Origin: Pseudomonas panipatensis
Lineage (GTDB): Bacteria; Pseudomonadota; Gammaproteobacteria; Pseudomonadales; Pseudomonadaceae
Assembly: GCF_900099785.1 (NCBI RefSeq)
Contig: NZ_FNDS01000009.1
Span: 186,001 to 250,000 of the forward strand
Direction: 5' to 3'
Length of the DNA: 64,000 nt
The notes beneath the pieces were generated by a model. That model did no database searches and was not told the DNA's origin. It saw only the letters and a list, made by a program, of their open reading frames with translations. Shown here piece after piece: positions 55,023 through 63,266 of the stretch. A program made the translations under genes and the position numbers. Within the stretch, counting starts at the first letter, position 1; every line of letters starts with the position of its first letter.

Positions 55023-55883
55023 ATGGATCACCCGGTGGGAACGACCGTCGTGGAAAGACTTCAGACGGTGCCGTGCGACACGTCGTTGGACGACGTGATC
55101 GATATCGTTCAACAGGATGGGGCTGTGGTCCTCGATCGGGTGCTGAGCGAGGTGCAGGTCGCCGCCATCAATGCAGAAATCGACGCGGCCATGACGGCGG
55201 ATCAAGGGCCTGGCGAGGGTGCCTGCGACATTGGCTGTCGCGATGGCCGTACGGCGAATCTGGTGTCGTTGAGCAAAACCTTCCGGGATGCCTTTCTGGA
55301 TGGCGACACCATGCACGGATTGGTACTGGGGCTGTTTGACGCTGGCTGCGAAGGCATGTGGCTGAGCCGCAGCGAGGCATTCGACAGCCGTCCGGGTGAC
55401 GAAGCCTTGCCCCTGGGACGCAGTCTCTACCACTACCCGGTATTCCTACCATGCGGGCCGAGCGGTCCCGAGGTGACGTGCAGCATGTACGTCGCGCTGA
55501 GCGATTCGAGTCCAATTTCGGGCGCCGTTCGTGTGATTCCCGGCAGCCATGAATGGGACTTTTGCGAACCCTACGAGCAGGGAATGACGATTCCGGTGCC
55601 GATGACGGCCGGCTCGGTCCTGTTCTGCAGCGGCAAGCTCGTCCATGGCGTCGGCGCGAACTACACCCGAAATTTCCGCCAACGTCTCGCCGTGGCGTTA
55701 TTCAACATCGCCCCCCTGGTACCGCTGGATGCCCACCCGTTCAGGGTGCCGGCCGAGGTTGCCCGGGACATGTCTGTCCGCGTGCGGCAGATGACTGGGT
55801 TTCACTCCTTCCGTCACCGGGGGCTGCAGGGCGGCCGCTTGTGGCAACTGGGCGAGCTGCCCGGCGAGCTTGCCAACGATTGA
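55023..55883 (+). CDS. phytanoyl-CoA dioxygenase (PhyH) family protein
   Basis: A 286-residue double-stranded beta-helix protein of the Fe(II)/2-oxoglutarate PhyH family. MYVALSDSSPISGAVRVIPGSHEWDF is the typical core and VHGVGANYTRNFRQRLAV holds the distal His and the Arg that binds 2-oxoglutarate. Where HxD is expected, the sequence reads SLYHYPVFLP, so the iron-binding Asp appears replaced by Pro. Either another residue serves, or activity is altered. The ATG at 55023 has GAGGAGGAAG upstream; the longer frame is unconvincing. The gene stands between copies 3 and 4 of the motif. Confidence 0.8.
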   Translation: MDHPVGTTVVERLQTVPCDTSLDDVIDIVQQDGAVVLDRVLSEVQVAAINAEIDAAMTADQGPGEGACDIGCRDGRTANLVSLSKTFRDAFLDGDTMHGLVLGLFDAGCEGMWLSRSEAFDSRPGDEALPLGRSLYHYPVFLPCGPSGPEVTCSMYVALSDSSPISGAVRVIPGSHEWDFCEPYEQGMTIPVPMTAGSVLFCSGKLVHGVGANYTRNFRQRLAVALFNIAPLVPLDAHPFRVPAEVARDMSVRVRQMTGFHSFRHRGLQGGRLWQLGELPGELAND

Positions 55884-56288
55884 TTTGAGGCTCGGCGCCA
55901 GTGGGCCAGGCTGGCGCTGATCTTCCGCCTTTGCTGCCCACATTCCGGCTGAATGAGCCAAATGCACCGGCTGTTCCTGATCTGCTGACCGTCGCAACGG
56001 AATGCGCTCCGCCCATGCCCTTCGACTAGCGGCCGTTCGTGCTGGCGAATATTTACGTAACGAGTGTTGCGTAAAATTAATGTCCTTGTTAGATTGACCT
56101 CAAACAACAACAGGCCGACCAGGAGGACGGGCGTCTGAGGGCCCGCAGCCGGACTGATGCGCAGGGGTATTCACTGCCTGCGCCCTGTCTTGCAACGGAT
56201 CACCGACGTTCGCGTTCACCGGTCGCCTCTACTGCCTGCCCGGTCGCCAAGCGCCTACCTGTCAGGTGCCTTTCGAGGAGGTGTCGCC
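55884..56288. other. 405-base gap with operator-like site and hairpin
   Basis: No gene. GCGCCAG at 55895-55901 and CTGGCGC at 55911-55917 form a hairpin just past the PhyH stop (weak terminator). Motif copy 4 lies at 56057-56077 and the acyl-CoA dehydrogenase promoter should be near it. Confidence 0.5.
56057..56077 (+). promoter_or_regulatory. operator-like motif, copy 4 (most symmetric)
   Basis: Core TAAC-GA-GTGTT followed by GCGTAAAAT. With its left flank it forms TTACGTAAC, 4 bases, GTTGCGTAA: nine-base arms matching at eight positions, the shape of a TetR-family operator. It lies 212 bases upstream of the acyl-CoA dehydrogenase. Confidence 0.72.
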
Positions 56289-57572
56289 ATGATTTCCCTG
56301 AAGCCCAACCTGACCTTGCCTGCCGTCGGCCTGAGCGGATTCGAGACCCCGCTGGCGGAAGAGGAGGCCGCGATTCAGGCCTCGGTACATCGCTTCGCCA
56401 AGGATGTCCTGCGGCCGATCGGGCGCGAGCTGGACCGCATGAGCGCAGAGGAGGTCATCGCCGCGGGATCGCCGTTCTATTCGGTATTTGGTGAGTTCGC
56501 CAAGCTCGGGCTCGACCCGGCGCTGCTGGCCGAACTTCCGCCGGAAATGGCGGTGCGCATCGAGTCGCTGATCGGCGAGGAGCTGGGCTGGGGCGACGCC
56601 GGCCTGGGCGTTTCTCTGGGCTGTGCTGGCTTTCCGCTGCAGATGGCGGCCGCCGCCGGTAACGCCGAACTGATCGAGCTGTGCCAGGGGCGTATCGGTT
56701 GCTGGATTGCCACCCAGCCGGATCGCGGCAGCGACAACCAGCTGCTGGATATCAAGCGCGACTGGCCCGCAGGCACGCCTGCCAACATCGGCAACCTGAC
56801 CGCCAAGGTCGTCGGCGACGAGATCATCATCAACGGCCAGAGCTCCGCCTGGGTCTCCAATGGCGCGGTGGCGCAGGTCGCCTTCGGCCTGATGTGCGCC
56901 GACTATGGCGACGGTTTCTTCGCTGACGATGGCCTGCCCAATGGCATCGCCGTGATCGTGCCCTTGGACGTCAAGGGCGTCTCCAAGGGCAAGCCTCTGG
57001 CGAAAATTGGCCAGCGCTCGCTGCCCCAGGGCGAAATCTACTTCGATGACGTGCGTATCCCGCGGCGCTTTGCTATCGCCGAGAAGGACGGCTACTACGG
57101 TGCCGTGAGTTCCTCCTGGTCCTACGCAGGCACCCACATGAGCCAGGTGTTCACTGGTGTCGCCCGGGCCGCCTTCGAGCTGGCGCTGCAGTACTGCCAT
57201 GAGCGTCGCCAGGGTGGCCGGATGCTGATCGATCACCAGATGACCCGCCTGCGCCTGGGCGAAATGCTCCGTCGCGTTGAGACGGCCCGCGCGGTCGCCC
57301 GTCGCTCACTGAGCTTCGCTCGCCTCTCGCCGCAGACCCATCCCTACGCCACGGCCTCTGCCAAGGTCACCGTAACCGAAGAGACGCTTGCGGTAGTGCA
57401 GGAAGCCTTCCGCCTCTTCGGCGGCAACGGCACCACCCTCGAGTACCCGATCGAGAAGCTGCTGCGCGACACCCAGTCCGCCCTGATCGAAGACGGCGAG
57501 AACCGCATCCTGACCATGCGCCTGGGGCTGCTTGCTCAGCAGCTCTACGCCGAAGGCTGGACCCAGAACTGA
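56289..57572 (+). CDS. acyl-CoA dehydrogenase
   Basis: A 427-residue FAD enzyme that makes the 2,3-double bond in an acyl-CoA. Features: WIATQPDRGSDN (FAD/substrate), VSNGAVAQVAFGLMC, FTGVARAAFELALQY, FRLFGGNGTTLEYPIEKLLRD. At the usual catalytic Glu region (YEGT in medium-chain enzymes) it reads IEDGENRI, so an Asp or the adjacent Glu may be the base; this is seen in related unusual members. AGGAGGTG precedes the ATG at 56289. It heads a tight set of catabolic genes. Confidence 0.88.
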   Translation: MISLKPNLTLPAVGLSGFETPLAEEEAAIQASVHRFAKDVLRPIGRELDRMSAEEVIAAGSPFYSVFGEFAKLGLDPALLAELPPEMAVRIESLIGEELGWGDAGLGVSLGCAGFPLQMAAAAGNAELIELCQGRIGCWIATQPDRGSDNQLLDIKRDWPAGTPANIGNLTAKVVGDEIIINGQSSAWVSNGAVAQVAFGLMCADYGDGFFADDGLPNGIAVIVPLDVKGVSKGKPLAKIGQRSLPQGEIYFDDVRIPRRFAIAEKDGYYGAVSSSWSYAGTHMSQVFTGVARAAFELALQYCHERRQGGRMLIDHQMTRLRLGEMLRRVETARAVARRSLSFARLSPQTHPYATASAKVTVTEETLAVVQEAFRLFGGNGTTLEYPIEKLLRDTQSALIEDGENRILTMRLGLLAQQLYAEGWTQN

Positions 57573-57622
57573 TTCGACCACCCGCCAGATCCATCCAAGA
57601 ACAAAAGCGAGGAATACCCCAA

Positions 57623-58756
57623 ATGGCCAAATATCCTGTCGTTGTCTATGGTGCGAGCGGTTACACCGGCATGCTCACCATGGACTGGCTGATCGACCAG
57701 AAGATTCCGTTCACTGCCGTCGCGCGCAACGCCAAGCGTGCCCAGGAAATGATGGCGCAACGCGTCGTGGGACTGGAATCGGCCACCTATGAGATCGTCG
57801 AGTGTCCGCACGAAGTAGAAGCCCTGACGGCGGTATTCAAGGGCGCCAAAGTGGTCTGCAACACCGTCGGCCCGTTCGTCAACTTCGGTCTGACCACCGC
57901 CGAGGCCGCCCTGAAGGCCGGCTGCCACTACCTGGACCCGGCTGGTGAGCAAGAGCACATTCGCGCCCTGCGCGATCAGTTCGGCGAGCTGTACCGCCAG
58001 GCCGGCCTGCTGCTTTCGCCCTCGCTTGCCTACATGTACACCTTTGCCGAGATTGCCGCCGAGCTGGCCCTGGAAACCCCCGGCATTGATTCCCTGGAAA
58101 CCGCGACCCTGACCCGTGGTCCTCGTGTGGGCGCCGCCGGCGTGACCGTGGGCTCCACCGCTACCATCTTCGAAGGCTTCCGCCACCCGGGCGGTTACCT
58201 GTGGGAGAAGGAGCTGGTGCCGTACGCCCCCAATACCAGCTTCAACGTCGTTTGCCCCAGCCTGCTCGAGTCGGTGTTCTGCCTACCGTGGGGTGGCACC
58301 TCGCTGCCGATCTACTTCCAGAACGACGGACGCGTGCGCAGCTGCATGTCCTGCGTCGGCTTCTACGACAACCCGGTGATGAGGACTGTCCACGCCCTGG
58401 GGCAGAAGTGGGAAGCCGAGTACAAGCACCTGCCGAAGGAGCAGCAGGACGCGGTAATCCAGAACCTGGTGGACTCCACTACGCCGAGCATGCCGCCGCG
58501 CGAGCGCAGCACCCTGCAGCGCACCGTGGACTTCGCCATTGGTCGCGGCCAGCTGTCGGCGGTGCGCGCCACCGTGCACGGCATCACCCCGTACATCGCC
58601 ACTGGTGCGCTCCACGCGGCGGCCGCGGTCAAGCTGCTGGACAACGACGTTGCCAAGGTGGGCTTCGCCTCGTCCTCCAAGGCCTTCGGCCACCGCTACA
58701 TGCTCGGCTTCCTTGAGCAGCGTGGCCTGGCTCGCGCAACCATCACCCAGCTGTGA
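57623..58756 (+). CDS. saccharopine-dehydrogenase-like NAD(P)-binding reductase
   Basis: A 377-residue protein with an N-terminal Rossmann motif VVYGASGYTGMLTMDWL and the TVGPFVNFG segment of the saccharopine dehydrogenase-like / trans-acting enoyl reductase group. The C-terminal half is not recognised in detail. In acyl-CoA clusters such proteins likely reduce an enoyl or keto group on a lipid. It lies 50 bases after the dehydrogenase and 10 bases before the ligase, so one operon. Confidence 0.78.
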   Translation: MAKYPVVVYGASGYTGMLTMDWLIDQKIPFTAVARNAKRAQEMMAQRVVGLESATYEIVECPHEVEALTAVFKGAKVVCNTVGPFVNFGLTTAEAALKAGCHYLDPAGEQEHIRALRDQFGELYRQAGLLLSPSLAYMYTFAEIAAELALETPGIDSLETATLTRGPRVGAAGVTVGSTATIFEGFRHPGGYLWEKELVPYAPNTSFNVVCPSLLESVFCLPWGGTSLPIYFQNDGRVRSCMSCVGFYDNPVMRTVHALGQKWEAEYKHLPKEQQDAVIQNLVDSTTPSMPPRERSTLQRTVDFAIGRGQLSAVRATVHGITPYIATGALHAAAAVKLLDNDVAKVGFASSSKAFGHRYMLGFLEQRGLARATITQL

Positions 58757-58766
58757 AGTGACCACG

Positions 58767-60326
58767 ATGGCAATCATTGATTTCTTCGACCGTGGCTGGC
58801 GGATCAATCCGCACGGCGCGGCCTATATCCAGGATGGCGCGGTCACGACCTTCACCGAAGCGGGTGAAATGTCCTGCCGCATCGCCAACGCGCTCCTGGC
58901 CAGGGGTTTCGCCTCTGGCGTAAAGGGCGCGGTCTGGGCGGCCAACGATGTGACTGCCTGGTTGTGCGCACTGGGGCTTTGGCGCGCCAACCAATGCTGG
59001 ATTCCGGTGGGCGCGCGCAACGCGCCCGAGGAAAACCGCTATGTGCTGGATGCGTTCGACTGCGAGATCCTGTTCTTCCAGCGCGAGTTTGCCGAGGCCA
59101 TCGCAGCCCTGCGGCCTCAGTTGCCTAAGATCCGCCTGTGGATTTGCGTCGACGGTGAGGTGGAGGGAGCCGAGTCGCTCGAGGCGTTTGTCGCGGGGCA
59201 ACCGAGCACCGATCCGCAGGTGGTGGTCGATCCCGACGATGTGATCTGGGTCGGCCCCACGGGTGGTACGACCGGGCTGCCCAAGGGCGTCATGAACACG
59301 CACCGAAGCGTACAGACCAGCTTCGCGCATTTCATGATCAACACCCCTTATCCGGCAGGTATCAAGCCGGTGAACCTGGCCGCGGCGCCGATGACCCATA
59401 CCGCCGGCATGCTGTCTTTCCCCTGCACGGCCAGGGGCGGCACCGTGGTGGTGATCACCAAGCCCGATCCGCAGCTGCTGCTCGCCGCCATTCCGCAGTA
59501 CAAGGTCACGGAGTTCTTCCTGCCGCCGACGGTGATCTACCGGCTGCTCGATATTCCTGACCTGAACAAGAAGGTCGATTTCTCGTCGCTGCGCTATTTC
59601 CTGTACGGCGCAGCGCCGATGTCAGTGGAAAAGCTGCGTCAGGCAATCGAGGTCTTCGGGCCGGTGATGATGGAAGGCTACGGGCAGACCGAGGCACCCG
59701 GCGCCATTGCGCACCTGACGCCCGGTGAGCACTTCGTGGATGGCGCAATCGCCGGCAGCGAGCGGCTCTCTTCCGTCGGCAGGCCGAACCCGCTGATCCG
59801 GGTCGAGATCATGGGCGACGACAACCAGATCCTGCCTCAGGGCGAGACTGGCGAGATCTGCGTGCGTGGCGATCTGATCATGAAGGGTTACTACAAGGAT
59901 CCGCAGAAGACCGCCGAGACCATCGTCGATGGCTGGCTGCATACCGGCGACATCGGCCACCTCGACGCCGATGGCTACCTTCACATCACCGACCGCAAGA
60001 AGGACATGATCATTTCGGGTGGCTTCAACGTGTACCCGAGCGAGGTCGAGCAGGTGCTCTGGGGGCACCCGGCGGTACAGGACTGCGCGGTGATTGGCGT
60101 GCCGGACGAGAAGTGGGGCGAGAGCGTGAAGGCGGTGATCGAGCTGAGCAGCGGACAGAGTGTCAGCGCCGAAGAGTTGATCGCACTGTGCAAGGAAAAG
60201 CTCGGTTCGGTGAAGTCGCCCAAGACCGTCGATTTCATCGACGCACTGCCACGCAGCCCCGTCGGCAAGGTCCTGAAGAAGGACCTGCGTGCCCGCTACT
60301 GGCAAGGCGCCAACCGGCAGATCTGA
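58767..60326 (+). CDS. acyl-CoA synthetase (AMP-forming)
   Basis: A 519-residue ANL-superfamily ligase that activates a carboxylic acid with ATP and CoA. Motifs: PTGGTTGLPKGVMNTH (A3), GYGQTEAPG (A5), DGWLHTGDIGHLDADGYLHI and DRKKDMIISGGFNVYPSEVE (A7-A8), PRSPVGKVLKKDLR with the catalytic Lys (A10). The ATG at 58767 follows the previous gene closely. Its product feeds the dehydrogenase and thiolase next to it; the substrate is unknown. Confidence 0.93.
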   Translation: MAIIDFFDRGWRINPHGAAYIQDGAVTTFTEAGEMSCRIANALLARGFASGVKGAVWAANDVTAWLCALGLWRANQCWIPVGARNAPEENRYVLDAFDCEILFFQREFAEAIAALRPQLPKIRLWICVDGEVEGAESLEAFVAGQPSTDPQVVVDPDDVIWVGPTGGTTGLPKGVMNTHRSVQTSFAHFMINTPYPAGIKPVNLAAAPMTHTAGMLSFPCTARGGTVVVITKPDPQLLLAAIPQYKVTEFFLPPTVIYRLLDIPDLNKKVDFSSLRYFLYGAAPMSVEKLRQAIEVFGPVMMEGYGQTEAPGAIAHLTPGEHFVDGAIAGSERLSSVGRPNPLIRVEIMGDDNQILPQGETGEICVRGDLIMKGYYKDPQKTAETIVDGWLHTGDIGHLDADGYLHITDRKKDMIISGGFNVYPSEVEQVLWGHPAVQDCAVIGVPDEKWGESVKAVIELSSGQSVSAEELIALCKEKLGSVKSPKTVDFIDALPRSPVGKVLKKDLRARYWQGANRQI

Positions 60327-60343
60327 AGTCGAGGAATCTTCTG

Positions 60344-61582
60344 ATGGAAGCAATCTATATCGCCGGTATCGCCATGACCGAATTCGGTCGCCATCCGGAC
60401 CGCAGGCTCGAGGACCTAGCCTTGGAGGCGCTCAACGGCGCCTTGGCGGATTCCGGCGCGCAGCGCTCGGACATCGGTGCCGTTTTCTACGCCGGTATCA
60501 CCAACGGCGCCTTGCAGGGCCAACTGTCCATTCCGGGGCAGGTGATCATGAGCAAGATCGGTATCGATGGGGTGCCTGCCTACAACGTCGAGAACGCCTG
60601 CGCATCGGGCAGCACCGCCGTCCATCTGGCGGTGCAGAGCTTGCGGGCTGGCGCCACTGACGTGGCGCTGGCCCTGGGCTGCGAGAAGATGGTGGTGGCC
60701 GACAAGGCGAAGTCCTTCGCCCTGTTCGAAGCGGGGTGGGACGTCGCCTGCGCCGAGGAGAACTTCGCCATCCTGTCGAAGATGGGGGATGGGGTCGTGC
60801 CGCCGCCTGGCTCGGAGTCCGATCGTCCATACAGCCGCTTTATGTCCATCTACGCCGGCTTTTGCCGTTGGCACATGAAGACCTATGGCACCACCCAGCG
60901 GCAGATCGCGGCGGTGTGCGCGAAGAACCACAATCACTCGGTACACAACCCGTACTCCCAGTTCCGCAAGCCCTTTACCATCGAGGAAGTGTTGGCTGCT
61001 CCGCCGATCACCTATCCGATCACGTTGCCAATGTGCGCGCCGATGACCGATGGCGCCGCTGCCGCGATTATCTGCACCGAGGCAGGACTGAAGCGAATCG
61101 GGGCCGATCCCAAGCGCTGTATCCGGATTTCCGCCAGTGTGATTCGAAGTTTCACCAAGCGAAGCATGGATGAGCCGGAGAAGCACGTCAGCCGTCTGGC
61201 GGCACTCCAGGCGTACGAGATTGCAGGTCTCGGCCCGCAGGACATGCATGTCGCTGAGGTTCACGACGCCTCTGCGATGGGGGAGATCATTCAGGCGGAG
61301 AACCTTGGCCTGGCCCCCCTGGGAGAAGGTGGGATCTGCGCCGAACGCGGAGACTTCACCGTTGGCGGGCGCATTCCGATCAACCCGTCGGGCGGCCTGG
61401 AATCCAAAGGGCACCCGCTCGGCGCCACCGGTATCGGCCAGCTCTATGAGCTGACGACCCAGTTGCGTGGTGAGGCCGGAGCACGTCAGGTCGAGGGCGC
61501 GCGCCATGCCATCCAGGAAAACGGTGGTGGTCTCATCGGTGTCGAGGAAGGCGCTGTCGCAATTCACATCCTGAGTCGATAG
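60344..61582 (+). CDS. SCP-x/thiolase-like lipid-transfer protein
   Basis: A 412-residue thiolase-fold protein of the acetyl-CoA acetyltransferase/sterol carrier X group. Nucleophilic Cys is in NACASGSTAVH and His in GHPLGATG. The final motif is ENGGGLIG instead of the CxGGG of classical thiolases, the usual difference in this group. Such enzymes cleave branched or steroid-side-chain 3-ketoacyl-CoAs, or form retro-aldolase partners with MaoC proteins; no MaoC gene is adjacent. GAGGAA precedes the ATG. Confidence 0.9.
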   Translation: MEAIYIAGIAMTEFGRHPDRRLEDLALEALNGALADSGAQRSDIGAVFYAGITNGALQGQLSIPGQVIMSKIGIDGVPAYNVENACASGSTAVHLAVQSLRAGATDVALALGCEKMVVADKAKSFALFEAGWDVACAEENFAILSKMGDGVVPPPGSESDRPYSRFMSIYAGFCRWHMKTYGTTQRQIAAVCAKNHNHSVHNPYSQFRKPFTIEEVLAAPPITYPITLPMCAPMTDGAAAAIICTEAGLKRIGADPKRCIRISASVIRSFTKRSMDEPEKHVSRLAALQAYEIAGLGPQDMHVAEVHDASAMGEIIQAENLGLAPLGEGGICAERGDFTVGGRIPINPSGGLESKGHPLGATGIGQLYELTTQLRGEAGARQVEGARHAIQENGGGLIGVEEGAVAIHILSR

Positions 61583-61593
61583 GAGGCTCCGCC

Positions 61594-62958
61594 ATGCGTG
61601 GAAATCATCCAGACGAAAGTTCCGGCCGTACCGCCGGAGACCAGAAATTCCGCACTCTTGGAGGTTGGGTCGAGAAGCCGGACGACCTGCAGCCGGAGCT
61701 CGAAGGTCACGTTGCCGCCGATGTGATAGTGGTCGGGGCCGGTTTCGCTGGGCTCTCCACTGCCCTGGAACTCACCGCACTGGGCGCGAAGGTTGTGGTG
61801 CTGGAGAAGGATTTCGCCGGTTTTGGTGCCAGTGGTCGCAATGCGGGATACCTCGCCGGCGGTCAGGGGCTCGAGTACGAGTTGTTCCTCAAGCGCGTGG
61901 GCCATGAGCAGGCGAAGGAAATCGTTCGTTTCTACGACCAGGGCGTTTCCTATGTCGAGAAAAGGCTCGGCGAGCTCGGGATCGACTGCGACTACAACGC
62001 CTCGGGCATCATCCGTGCAGGGGTCCATCCCTCCCAGGAGAAGAAGCTTCGCGAGAGCATGCGCATAGGCGTGGAGCTGGGCTCTCCCGGAGAGTTCCTC
62101 GATGATGCCGCCATGCGGGCTCGCGGAATTCCGCCCGCATTCCTGTTTGGTTGCTATGTCCCTGGCGGCGGTACGCTGAATCCGGGCAAGTATGTGATGG
62201 GGCTGCGGCGTGCGGCCATTCAGGCAGGGGTGAAACTGTATGAAAACACCCCCCTGCTGTCCTACCAGGAAGGCCCGACCATTCAGTGCAAGACGGCTCG
62301 AGGCACGGCGAGTGCTCCATTCCTGGTGCTGGCAACCAACGCCTATACACCTCAACTGGGCTTGCTGCAGAACAAGGTGATGCCGCTGAAGGTTTCCGCG
62401 ATCGAGACCGAGCCTCTCTCGTCCGCACAGCTGGATTCGCTGGGGTGGCCCAATCGCGAGGGGATTGTGACCTCGCACTTCACCATGGAGAGCCATCGTC
62501 TTACCGCCCGCAATACGCTTGTACTGACGACCAAACGGCTTCGCTACGTGTATGGCGCCCAGACGCCGAACGATCCGGATCACGCCGCCTATCGCGAACT
62601 GGCGCTGGCGCTGAGCGATCGTTTCCCGACCTTGCGTGGTCTTGGCATCCAGGCTTGCTGGAGCGGCTATATCAGCTTTGCCTACGACGCGTTGCCCGTG
62701 GTCGGTGAAACCGGTGCACAGCAGAACATCCTCTATACGGCCGGATGTTCCGGGCACGGGGTCGGTACCCAATCGCTTATCGGACATCTGCTCGCCGAGC
62801 GAATTGGTGGTATCGAGCATCCGCTTCTGGCGGCCTTGCGACACAAGACTCCGGCGATGCTCCCCGACCCGTTGCAATGGTGCGTGATGAATCTGGCGCT
62901 AGGTGCGGCTAATCGGCTCGATGACTACACCAACCGCAAGGCCCGTAGCGTTACCTGA
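61594..62958 (+). CDS. FAD-dependent amino-acid/amine oxidase (DAO family)
   Basis: A 454-residue DadA/PuuB-like flavoprotein. The dinucleotide motif VIVVGAGFAGLSTALELT is at about 44-61, GFGASGRNAGYLAGGQG follows (typical of gamma-glutamylputrescine oxidase-like enzymes), and a C-terminal FAD segment is GCSGHGVGTQSLIGHLLAE. AGGAGG lies close before the ATG. It starts 11 bases after the thiolase, so it belongs to the same operon. An amine or amino group on the substrate is hinted, together with the amine oxidase that follows. Confidence 0.87.
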   Translation: MRGNHPDESSGRTAGDQKFRTLGGWVEKPDDLQPELEGHVAADVIVVGAGFAGLSTALELTALGAKVVVLEKDFAGFGASGRNAGYLAGGQGLEYELFLKRVGHEQAKEIVRFYDQGVSYVEKRLGELGIDCDYNASGIIRAGVHPSQEKKLRESMRIGVELGSPGEFLDDAAMRARGIPPAFLFGCYVPGGGTLNPGKYVMGLRRAAIQAGVKLYENTPLLSYQEGPTIQCKTARGTASAPFLVLATNAYTPQLGLLQNKVMPLKVSAIETEPLSSAQLDSLGWPNREGIVTSHFTMESHRLTARNTLVLTTKRLRYVYGAQTPNDPDHAAYRELALALSDRFPTLRGLGIQACWSGYISFAYDALPVVGETGAQQNILYTAGCSGHGVGTQSLIGHLLAERIGGIEHPLLAALRHKTPAMLPDPLQWCVMNLALGAANRLDDYTNRKARSVT

Positions 62959-63266
62959 GGTGACCTCCAGGTGTGAGCCGCTCGCCTGCGCGGTAGTAAT
63001 GCGCCGTGCCGGATAACTAACGTTCCACAGACGAGGTTGCAAATCGGCATCGCTTGCTGGGTGCGCTTTCAGGCGTCACTTCGGCATTCGAAGCCCAAAA
63101 CAAGAATCAATTGTTCGACCTGAGCCTTCCCGGGTTATTTCCGAAGTGCTCGGGTTCGGCAACGCATTGGTTTTAAAAAGGTTATCGAGATGCGAAGCCG
63201 ATTTTTCATTGCCGTAAAGACGCTGATTTGTGGGTAATAAATCCAAGAATTCGTGAGGTATAAAGC
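62959..63266. other. 308-base gap before the amine oxidase gene
   Basis: No gene. A TAAC-TA-ACGTT-CC stretch at 63014-63026 has the AAC-N4-GTT layout of the cluster motif but lacks the GTGTT core. The presence of a gap suggests the amine oxidase has its own promoter. Confidence 0.4.

Noticed and set aside
63014..63026. Possible fifth copy of the catabolic operator motif
   Set aside because: Only the AAC-N4-GTT skeleton is kept; the invariant GTGTT is missing, and such a skeleton is common by chance.
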